Of a stretch of DNA of 64,000 bases, positions 11,375-20,353 are shown piece after piece. Source of the stretch: Orthosia cruda (Eukaryota; Arthropoda; Insecta; Lepidoptera; Noctuidae); the NCBI GenBank assembly GCA_964057195.1, contig OZ059840.1, forward strand, positions 23,283,721-23,347,720. Reading direction: 5' to 3'. The translations under genes were made by a program, and so were the position numbers. Numbering within the stretch: position 1 is the first letter of the stretch; each line of letters begins with the position of its first letter. Below the pieces are notes generated by a model, which was given only the letters and a program-made list of their open reading frames with translations, made no database searches and was not told the DNA's origin.

Positions 11375-11545
11375 CTGGGCGACCGAGCTCTGCTCAGGTG
11401 AAAATAGAGAAAACCACGTTTTCTAAAAATGAAACAAAGCTAGATCGATTTATCGCCCCTGAAACACCCTGCATACAAAATTTCATGAAAATCGTTGGAG
11501 CCGTTTCCGAGATTCAGATTATATATATACATTTATACAAGAATT
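11375..11545 (+). repeat. Interspersed repeat ('GACCGAGCTCTGCTC')
   Basis: The words GGCGACCGAGCTCTGCTC and AAATTTCATGAAAATCGTTGGAGCCGTTTCCGAG are familiar parts of a widespread lepidopteran repeat, recognised from memory. No ORF is conserved. Confidence 0.4.
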
Positions 11546-11582
11546 GCTCGTTTAAAGGTATAAGATTACTGTACATTTTACT

Positions 11583-11690
11583 CATAGGCTCGAATTTGAC
11601 CTCTATCTCACCTGAAGGTAAGCGATAATGTGGTAGAAGATAAAACACGCTTACAAATAATTGATCTACCATTTATCTATACAAAATGAG
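11583..11690 (-). mobile_element. LINE 3' end fragment (family shared with 34.4 and 62.3 kb)
   Basis: On the minus strand this matches the end of the ORF seen better at 34304-34510 and 62170-62380 (the LLLGKRAPPST-SSL segment and following stop), with many differences. It is a short, old 5'-truncated copy. Confidence 0.5.
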
Positions 11691-11849
11691 CAACCAAAGG
11701 GGTTTATGACGTCATGAATCCAGTAACAAATTCATTCGTGCAAGCCGATTGGTACAGGGTTACACTGTCTGTGTATCAGTGTCAGACTCCAGAAACTCAT
11801 ACTGTCATTATTAATTCTCGCACTAGTCGGACCTGGCATCTATGCCAAT

Positions 11850-13175
11850 TCAAATTGAAATTATTTGTCACGTAGAACGTGGCGTACACAAATCAGAAAA
11901 CACCAGACTTAATGTAACTATCAGATTCGGAAGCTGTCTAGCTAACTCAGATCTATGAAGTATTTCTTCTTTAAGATGAAATACGGGCAGAGAGCTCCTA
12001 CTAAATTTACTTAGTAAAAACTCATAATTAGACAATAGAACTCTTTCGGGAAGGTTAATTTCAGCTGCATATGCAGTAAGGAAAATAAGGCAGTTAACCA
12101 ATTAGCCACAGCTAGGTTAGTATACTATGCATATTTCCACAGTATTATGTCTTATGGCATTCTGCTGTGGGGATCAGCAGCAGATGTTGACTCAGTTTTC
12201 ATATTACAAAAGAGGGCAATCCGCGCGATCTATAAAATGGGTCCTCGCGAGTCCCTCAGATATAAATTTAAAGAGATCAATATACTGACTCTACTTCACT
12301 TTATTTTATATTTTGGAATGTATTTTGTATGTCCGCTATAATCGAGGGCTTTTCAAAACTAGAAGCGACCTCCATAATTTAAATACACGCAGTAAGCACG
12401 TAATTGTAATACCCAAATTCAGATTAACTAAAACTAGCAAGTATTTTCTTATAAACAGTATACGCTTTTATAACAAGTTGCCAAAGTCAGTTATAGAACT
12501 GACCGATGGAAAGTTCAAAAATCACATCAAGCGTGTCCTTATTAAAAAAAACATATTATAAAACCAAGGACTAAGTTGAAGATAAAATTTTTGGCTTTAG
12601 CTCCTTCTGCGCATATGCGGCTTCCCTGGTAACTCATAAACGGCACAAATATGTGGATGTCTCTAACTATTCTCAGTCTCATTTTATCATTTTTTTTGTT
12701 TTTCTTCTTTTGATTGGACTTTTTACAATAGTTCGCAATCCTCTTTATAGTCCTTTGCAAAGAATAGTTACAGTACTGATAACAACATTTGTGCCACATG
12801 TTAAATTTTGTCTTGTTATATATATTTCTTTTTTAACTTTGTATAGATTCTTTTACCGATTATTATGTGAATGTGTGAACATTGTAGGCCTTCTAGATGT
12901 TAGTTAACATTTGTTAACTTTGTTATATATTATACAAACTTTTTTTTTTAGTTTCTTACGACTTATGGTCGGGCCTACGTTGTCCCCCCATAGTACTAAT
13001 GCTGTAACATGGAAATATTGTCAAACCAAACCATTTTTTAAAAGAGTAATGGAGTTTCTTGCCGGTTCTTCTCCATGGGAAACGACGAACCCGAACCGTG
13101 CACCTTTTGTCGACGTTTTATAAGTGCCCATGTAGGCCTATGTAAAACAAAAATATGATTTTGATGATTTTGATT
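11850..13175 (+). pseudogene. LINE RT C-terminus with 3' UTR, truncated
   Basis: The plus strand encodes the region after the RT domain of a LINE ORF2: a segment at about 12050-12110 (AAYAVRKIRQL), then after a frameshift near 12100 the block ATARLVYYAYFHSIMSYGIL (12105 on) and IYKMGPRESLRYKF. After a further shift near 12340 it continues (STRSKHVIVIP-like region) to a stop at 12561. A long 3' UTR follows, ending near 13170 with a GATTTTGATTTTGA-like repeat. The 3' UTR is shared, in opposite orientation, with 43025-43595, which confirms a repeated family. The endonuclease and catalytic RT motifs are missing (5' truncation). The clade is not certain. Confidence 0.65.
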
Positions 13176-13199
13176 TTGAGAGGTTTGTCTCTCCCCTAT

Positions 13200-14730
13200 T
13201 TCCTCCTCCAGTTTTGGAAAAATATAAAAGTATTAAAATAAATTTAATAAAAAGATATATGTTGTGCTTCTATGTTTTTGTTTTTTTTATTTATAGTTGA
13301 CAAATTTGTACACTTTGACAGCGCAATTTTGAGCATCTTTTGAGAGTTCTAGTGCTTGTAAAGATAATGTATCATCAAAAAGGAAAACATAGGGAAACAT
13401 TATGTCTTTTATGGCATATCTTTTAAATTGGTTTAATATTGGAGGCGGAAATAGGTGAGGGCTAAAGCTCGAATTATGACTTTTAACTTAGGATATGCAG
13501 TCGGATGTCTGCGACCGCATTTTCTCTTAACATTTAAAATTACATTTCATTATGTTTTTCTCCAGGTACTAAAATTACTGCTTAACGAAATACAGACATA
13601 TGTGAATCATAATTATTCTAGTAATTATCATGATTTTCCCTCAGTTTCGCTTCCATGTAGCAATATTACAAAACCAGCGTTTATTTTTACACTTTTTGAA
13701 AAAGGAATAAAATGCCTTAAATATAAAATGTATTTCACTTTTACGCGCGGGTTTGAAACGAGTGCGCGTTTTGTTCCCTCGAGGTCTTTGGATAAAGGAT
13801 ATTATTATAACCTTCTCGTATCGATTTAAAAGTAAGTAGGCAGTTAAACAAGTATTACAAAAAAAAACTGCCTATACATAATTGACATACATCCGTGACA
13901 TCAACCAATTGACACACTTCCGAATCGAAATCAAAATTTAAAACAATAAAATTTCTAAACGCTCACTATAGCTTAATTACATTTTAAGTAGATATACTAT
14001 TTCTTAATATTCATAAGTTTGCCTAAAATTACAGGTAACTTCTTATATTTCTTTTATGAAATTATGAGGTGAAAATTTCGTAGGTCATCGAGTGGAAAAC
14101 ATTCTTGAAGTAAGAACCTTCCCTTAACAAACAACTTAGTAAGCTCTGGATGCAAATTACAATTTCAAAATCATGGAGTCATTGTCAACATTAACGCAAA
14201 TTTGTTTCGACCCCTGTCTCTCAAAATATTTTCGCTGCTCATATCCTATAATTAATATGGGAAAAGGGGTGGGGTAGCTCATCCTGGATTGGTTTTTACG
14301 CACCAACATCCAACGCCATTAGAGGAGCCAGTCAGCGGAACAATTTAATTGATTTATTTATCCCTATATCCAATTAGGCTGGCACCAAAAACTGCTTGAT
14401 GAAATTCAGGCAGAATTCCCTTCATAGCTGCCTGATACACAATTCGACGGACAGTGCTTAAGCATGATAGGTATTCGCTATAAATGATGATGAATTTTTA
14501 TTAAGTGAAGGTCTGCGAGCAAAACAAACGATATTTTAAATTATTGAAATTCTATTCTGTCTGTGTTTGACGAGTCTGATCTATTTATTTTGTAATATTT
14601 GAGGGTATTATTTTAGGATCTGTTTTGTTTTATTAAAATAAATCAGATTTATTTTATTATTATAGATAGAGTAATAAATCAGTTGTATTTCATTTTTTAT
14701 TATTTCTAGTCTCTTAATATTAAAAAACAA
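13200..14730. other. No gene recognised
   Basis: AT-rich DNA. A 124-codon frame at 13455-13829 shows no domain, and its composition looks like chance. I see no repeat boundaries. Confidence 0.5.
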
Positions 14731-14734
14731 AGTC

Positions 14735-14880
14735 GCTATCCGTGCCTGTCGATGTAATTTCTGTTCCTCCGCTAACTTCTTCTAAACCACGCAACGGATT
14801 TTGATATGCGTTTTTTTGTATAATTTGTTCCGTGCGAAGCCGGAAACACACAAATCCAACATTGCACAACTAAAGTTTTC
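14735..14880 (+). repeat. Helitron-like or related lepidopteran repeat, weak
   Basis: Contains CGCAACGGATTTTGATATGC and TTCCGTGCGAAGCCGG, which resemble the non-autonomous Helitron-like repeats seen more clearly at 36.7 and 56.1 kb. Ends are not definable. Confidence 0.3.
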
Positions 14881-14998
14881 CACGCGATTTGAACATATAC
14901 AATCACCAGCAGATGGTCATCTTTTTTCAGCGGAGGTTGCGGGGCTTTTCACGCTGTTCCGCATATCTCTATAACCTAAGTAATAAACTAAAAATGTT

Positions 14999-15212
14999 AA
15001 TTAAAAAAAACTAAAATCCCGACTGCTTAAGAAGCGATCTAAAAAGACGTAAACAAGAAGAAAATTATGCTGTGCAGTCGGAGGATACATATTCGTGAGC
15101 TGGCTGACCAAAACCAGATGTATTCTCCGACTGCACAGCATGATTTTCTTCTTATTTACGTCTTTTTGGTTCGCTTCTTAAGCAGTCGGGTTTTTTTAAT
15201 TTTTAATTACCT
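14999..15212. repeat. Large inverted repeat (fold-back element), ~90-bp arms
   Basis: The left arm (about 14999-15091) and right arm (about 15118-15212) are reverse complements with few mismatches, separated by a loop of about 26 bases (ATTCGTGAGCTGGCTGACC...). Both arms contain CCCGACTGCTTAAGAAGC and GTGCAGTCGGAG words. The structure is that of a fold-back or MITE-type element, or a snap-back copy. An in-frame extension of the downstream LINE fragment into the arm appears to be chance. Confidence 0.75.
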
Positions 15213-15299
15213 TTTTGTCTTCGCCGGAATGCCCACATCCTTTCATTACTATATAATGTGCTCTTTAATTCTTCTAGTCCTTTTTATCTTACTTCGCTT

Positions 15300-15785
15300 T
15301 CAGTTCCTCTGTGGCACACATTCTCGGTCCTTGAGATCATCGGAAAAACTTAAATTAAGCATTCGTATGCATTCCACATCCTTCTTAGACAAATCTTTTA
15401 CGGTTCAAGCAGCTCGTTTGTGGAATGCATTACCTATTGAGGTAAGGCGTGCGCAAACATTACCTTTATTTAAAAAATGGTGAAGGAGCATTTCCTTTCT
15501 CTGTAACTATTCTTCTCCTTTCTCTGTTCTATATTTGATATTTATTAGTATATTATTTTATTGGTATGTATGTATTTTATGTTATATCTAAGTAATATAA
15601 TTTAGTATAGTTTTTGTACTCTGACAACCCTATGTCTATCTTCTCTCGTTCAGTCCATCCAAAGGTTGTCCATAAGAGATTGGCCTGTGCGATAAGACCG
15701 TCCATTGTACACTTATCTTTATAAATGTTTTATCCTGTAATTATTTCAGTGGTGTACAATAAAGTATATAATAAATATATTTATA
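15300..15785 (+). pseudogene. LINE ORF2 C-terminus with 3' UTR
   Basis: The plus strand encodes a typical LINE C-terminal motif (SFTVQAARLWNALPIEVRRA, about 15390-15450), interrupted by a TGA at 15481-15483 with recognisable coding beyond it. AT-rich sequence follows, ending in AATAAAGTATATAATAAATA. All catalytic domains are missing. It abuts the inverted repeat at 14999-15212, so the longer 138-codon frame starting in that repeat is an accidental fusion. Confidence 0.55.
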
Positions 15786-15799
15786 ACCTTTTAGTTAAA

Positions 15800-16650
15800 A
15801 TATTAAAAAAAGGTACATTTAAACATATAAGTGTTATATCTTTTTGAAATGACCTCTTAAAACCCTTTATTCAAAATAAAGGGTTAAAACCCCACACAAT
15901 ATGGCGTCCAACAGCCGACGTTTTTCTATTTTCCAATTTGAGTGACATTTGCAAGGTTAAGATGAATCGATTGACGTATATAGAATCATCAAAATCGGCC
16001 AACGCGTTTGGTCTCTAGAGCGCCACATAGGAACAAACATAGATACATACATAGACTGATAAACACATTACTCTAATTCGGCTAAAAGGGTAAAATCTAA
16101 CCACATATAAACACTATCCTATAAAATGATTGCCAATATCTCAACCTACTTACGGACCAGACAAAACAAACACTTTATCTTTAATAATCATCTAAGTACC
16201 AAGAAATACAACGTATAACCAATAATACCCCAATCATGTTCTCAATAATCTGTAATATCACCTCGTTTATCTGAAGTGATCACAAATTGGTACTCACACA
16301 AAATCCCCAAACAATAAGTTCGCGAAAACATTTCAATTTTCCCCTCAAGATATCAAATCACTGGAAAGTATAATTCAAGTCGTGGAAATTTTAATATCCG
16401 TTTAGCCGCACAGTGATCAGACTGTCAGACGGGGCCATTCGGCAGACATAATGGACTCGAACATTAGCTTTAAGGCCTTTCCAGAAAAATGGAATTGTAA
16501 AAACATTTCTTTTGTGACTTACGCTTATACTGGCTAAATAAGATGGTTTTTGGAACTAATGAAGTGGCCACAAAAATATAAAAAATGAAGTTAATGCAGT
16601 AGCCACATTTATAAAAAAAAAACAAGTTTTGTCCTCAAACATTATTGCAT
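15800..16650. other. No gene recognised
   Basis: AT-rich DNA. A short block near 15960-16070 (AATCATCAAAATCGGCC, GCGCCACATAGGAACAAAC) looks like a degraded interspersed repeat. Nothing else is identifiable. Confidence 0.45.
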
Positions 16651-16654
16651 ACTC

Positions 16655-16820
16655 TCTGTTTGTTTGTTCTATTTTCGCATCTTAGTGGCTGAACGGATTT
16701 GGATGAATTTGACACATGAATAGATTATCCTGGACTAGGAGAAAAGTAAACATATTTTTTTAAACTGGGATTCGCTTGGGATAATTTTGAGACTTTCACG
16801 TTGGCAGAAGCTAGCTAAAT
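16655..16820 (+). mobile_element. Helitron-like non-autonomous copy, degraded
   Basis: Runs from a TTTGTTTGTTC region through AACGGATTTGGATGAATTTGA to an end in GTTGGCAGAAGCTAG followed by C. This parallels the copy at 56085-56271, which ends in CTAG/T with a GCGGGCGAAGCCGC hairpin. The terminal hairpin here is eroded. Confidence 0.4.
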
Positions 16821-17062
16821 GTATAAAATTATCTTTCAAAGTTAAAGTTAAGCTTAAAGAAACAGTGTTGATAATAAAAACAAGAGCAAAAAAACACTAA
16901 CTCAAAATAATTGTAACAAACAGTAGATACTTAATCTAACTTAGAATAAAAATTAAGGTATTTTGTAGGTGTACAAACGCCAAAGTAAAATAAAACATCC
17001 ACAAAGGCACATTCAAAAAATAAATATTTATATTTTTCTTATTGTCTTCTTTAACAAAAAAA

Positions 17063-17067
17063 GTGTA
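17063..17067. repeat. Target-site duplication GTGTA, BEL-A (left)
   Basis: GTGTA lies directly outside the left LTR and again at 26254-26258 outside the right LTR. Five bases is the normal size for BEL/Pao insertions. Confidence 0.88.
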
Positions 17068-17332
17068 TGTTAAGGGTGGTGCTGCAGGAACTGGCAGGTG
17101 TGACGCAACAGAAAGACGGGATGGTTTAGCAAACTCGTTTATTACTTTTCACAAAAAGGCAAGATGTCCGTTGCACAAAAATTACTTGAAATTAGCGTAC
17201 GCATAGATCAGCGTGTAGTGGCAGACTGTCGGTGGCGGGGGATTCAAAGTGTGACCCGCCTCTATAGCTAACTTATAACTAGGGATGTATCTACATTACT
17301 AATTCCTTAAACTATTGAGCGCGTCGCTAACA
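17068..17332 (-). repeat. BEL-A 3' LTR
   Basis: A 265-bp direct repeat bounded by TGTTA...TAACA (inverted ends). It matches 25989-26253 with few mismatches. In the minus-strand sense it starts TGTTAGCGACGCGCTCAA and ends CCCTTAACA. Confidence 0.92.
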
Positions 17333-18613
17333 TTCCCCACCCTAGTGCTGACACAGCACTCATCAACCAGAGTGATAGGAGCGACGCGTGCCGCGGAGCG
17401 GCGCCACGTCCGGGAGCCCACCTTCACCTCCACGAGTCTGATACGACCGTCCTTACCTGGGAATACCTCGGTGATAAGTCCCTTCGGCCATGAATTGCGG
17501 GGAGAGTTCGGGTCCACAACCAATACTAGGTCACCAACTCGTAGCGGCGGTTGCTCCACTTTCCACTTTCTCCTAGGTAGAAGGTCTGGTAAAATTTCCT
17601 TTACCCACCTGTGCCAGAACATGTCGGCCAATCGTTGACTTGTACGCCAATGCCTGCGTAAATACAGGTCAGAACTGTCAAACGCTCCGACAACAGGTAA
17701 GTTTGACGACGTACCTAGCAAAAGGTGGTTGGGAGTTAGGGATTCCACGCCCTCTGGGTCAACCGAAAAGTGCATCAAGGGACGACTGTTCACTATATTT
17801 TCAACTTCAGCTAAAAGTGTGCTCAACACTTCGTTGCTTGGTGCCCGCTCGAGTAAAACAACTTTGAGCGACGACTTGACACTGTGAATCTGTCGCTTCC
17901 ATGCCCCACCCCAATGGGGAATGGCGGGAGGGATGAAAGTCCAGTCCATCCCGTAATTGACACCTATGTCCTTGAGTACTGCTTGGTCCAGGTCCTGCAT
18001 GGACCGTTGGAGTTTCTTTTTAGCGCCTTTTAGGTTGGTGCCATTGTCGGAATACAAGTGACGTGGCCAGCCACGCCTCGCTGCCATCCGACGCAGTGCC
18101 ATGATCAATGAGTCTGTTGTGAGAGAAGCAACAATCTCGACGTGAATAGCACGCAACGTTAAACAGGTAAAAAGGACACCGTACCTCTTTTCCCTGCGTC
18201 TGCCTACTGTTACCTCCATCGGTCCAAACAGTTCCAGCCCACAGTGAGAGGAGGGTCGCTGATGATGTGCCACACGAGCCTGAGGTAAGTCACCCATACG
18301 AGGAACTATCGGCTTGCACTTCTTAATCCGGCACAGCATGCACTGCGACGTCTTCACGGTAGGTCTAACCAATATTTTTAACTAACCAATATTTTTCCCT
18401 CAGCAGATTAACCACCGTTTCCTGATTACCATGAGCTGCCTTCAAATGGAAGTGCCGTACAATAAGCCGAGCCACAGGATGCCTGCCGTCCAATATTACA
18501 GGTCTCTTTACCTTCATGGCGACATCCACAGCAGCCCACGCGAAGCATGCCATGGTCGTCCAAAAACGGTGAGAGAGTAAGTAACCGACAATTTTTAGGT
18601 AACGCCTTCCCAT
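17299..18613 (-). pseudogene. pol: BEL-A integrase, broken and catalytically altered
   Basis: This is the integrase part of pol, which would insert the cDNA. The N-terminal HHCC zinc region (18613-18365; HPVARLIVRHFHLKAAHG) is in a different frame from the core and C-terminal domain (18372-17299). The core keeps LYSDNGTNLKGA with the second aspartate. The usual first aspartate is glutamate (CGLELFGPMEV, where GxDYFGP is usual), and the catalytic glutamate of the GGxWE box is lysine (GGAWKRQIHSVK). The C-terminal domain (VGDLVLVVDPNSPRNSWPKG) is DUF5641-like. The CDS end runs 34 bases into the 3' LTR. With two of three DDE residues changed it should be inactive. Confidence 0.85.
17333..17346 (-). 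other. BEL-A polypurine tract
   Basis: In the minus-strand sense AGGGTGGGGAA lies immediately before the 3' LTR start TGTTAG. This is the expected position and composition for the plus-strand DNA primer. Confidence 0.7.
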
Positions 18614-19907
18614 TCCTAATAGCAGCTAAATCCTCAGCAAACGACTCACTTTGTGCGTGTTTCAAGAGTAGCCGCTCTGCACGCTCCATCATCTGCACAC
18701 TATAGCTGCTACCAGGGAGACCCTTTAACCTGACAACAAATTTAAAAACAGCGGCTGTCGCTCGTAGAAGGCGCAGCCAAGAAGAAAATTGAACCGGATC
18801 CGGAATCGGTGAACAAGCAGTGTGTTCCTGAACAACAGCTGTTACCTCCTCGCATTCTGCATTCTCCTCCAGTTGGATGACATCCTTGGGCCATGACGCA
18901 TCATCCAAGTGCAGGAAAGTTGGACCAGCTAGCCACTCAGAATACATAGTAGGATTGAAAGTTTCCCTGGTAGCCAAGTCAGCTACATTAAGCTTCGTAG
19001 GAACGTATCTCCATTCGGCAATGCGTGTCAATTCGTCGATCTCCCCAAGACGGTTCGCTTCGAACGCTTTATATGTACGCGTATTGTTACGAATCCAATG
19101 AAGAACCGTTGTGGAGTCGCACCAAAAGTATCGACGTACCGGCGATAACCTATGTTCCTTACCAATAGTATTAGCTAGCCTTGCTGCTAACAATGCCGCT
19201 TGAAGCTTGTATCTAGGTACCGTCATTGGTTTCACAGGTACCACTTTGCATTTACTCGCAATAAAAGAAACATGTATTTTACCTTTTGTTTCCCAGCGCC
19301 AATATGCTACCGCACACATCGCTTTAGTGGAAGCGTCACTAAATATGTGCAAATGTAGATTGCTATAAACATACTCGCTCGTAGCAGTACTCGTAGCACT
19401 GCTATCGCCCGCTACGCTTTCGTAGCCCGTAGTACTTGGCTGCGTAGCACTGTGAGGTGCGTGCCGCGACGCGGGAGTGGGAACTTCTGTCTCGCTCGCG
19501 CACGCTAGCGCGCCCTCCGTCGCACTCGCGGCGCACGCAGACATCGCATGGTACCTTGGAATGCGAATTGTACTGATAACACTAATTAGGTCAACCCATT
19601 TAACCCACCTTTCGTAAATGTTATCAGAAACATAATCGTCCCATCCAATATTCAGGCGCCAGGTATCCTGAAGCAGGATTTTACCCTGAATAGTGAAAGG
19701 GGCGAGAAATCCCAATTTATCAAAAATTGACATAACAACTCTTAACATAATCCTTTTGGTGGGTCGTTTGTTGCCCTCAGTGATATCTTTCGGGATGCGC
19801 TTCAGTGACACGTCAAAACCGAGCACATCGTCTTCAGGAAACCAAATAAGCCCAAGCGTTCGCTCACCTCCATACTGCTGGCCGACTTTGAACCTTACTG
19901 CAGCCGG
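18426..19907 (-). pseudogene. pol: BEL-A RT connection and RNase H region
   Basis: This part of the Pao pol protein follows the polymerase motifs. It reads open from the LINE junction through TLGLIWFPEDDVLGFDVSLK and FDKLGFLAPFTIQGKILLQ, then an Ala/Ser/Thr-rich insert of about 60 residues (around 19555-19385), then the RNase H (HIFSDASTKAM; FWCDSTTVLHWI). The RNase H glutamate position is lysine (VPRYKLQAA, where PRLELQAA is usual). Downstream it loses frame just before the integrase zinc region, near 18550-18600. The Ala/Ser/Thr insert is GC-rich (19430-19550) and unlike the rest of the element. The frame upstream is cut only by the LINE insertion. Confidence 0.82.
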
Positions 19908-19911
19908 ACCT

Positions 19912-19930
19912 ATAATAATAATAATAATAA
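19912..19930. repeat. (ATA)n tail of nested LINE
   Basis: A run of ATA/TAA triplets that is the 3' tail of the LINE in the minus-strand sense (TTATTATTA). It marks the insertion's 3' end directly next to the ACCT duplication. Confidence 0.85.
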
Positions 19931-20258
19931 TTTATTTATTTCACCAAAAAGCCTCTCTTACAATCATTCATATTAGTTAAAAAATATAAAAAGCTTTAAA
20001 CATTAGGTCATTATTAGATACTCTGACTCCTAAACTAGGTGTATATTCCTGTGACTTAGGAGTCAGTGATCCTCCGTAGCAACAGAGCCAATAAACAGTC
20101 ATTTTAACATTTTAAAATAAATAATACAAAAAGAGAGAGAATTTAAAACATCATCACAATAATAATTAATATAGTCAGTCATAATAATTTTATAATTAAT
20201 TAACTAATAATAAAATATAATTTAATAATATGTTTCAGCGTATACCAAGGTACTAGTA

Positions 20259-20314
20259 TATGTGTGTGTGTGTGAGTGTGTGTGTGTGTGTGTGTGTGCG
20301 TGTGTGTGTGTGTG
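20259..20314. repeat. (TG)n microsatellite
   Basis: About 56 bases of TG repeats with single interruptions (GTGAGTG, GTGCGTG), inside the 3' UTR of the nested LINE. Confidence 0.9.
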
Positions 20315-20353
20315 TAAAGTGTGTATCCATAGATAGGTTTCATTATCCAGATA

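Noticed and set aside
13455..13829. A 124-codon frame as a gene
   Set aside because: No motif, low-quality composition and no neighbouring signals.
15067..15483. A 138-codon frame as one gene
   Set aside because: Its first half lies in the arm of an inverted repeat and only the second half resembles a LINE C-terminus, so the join is accidental.
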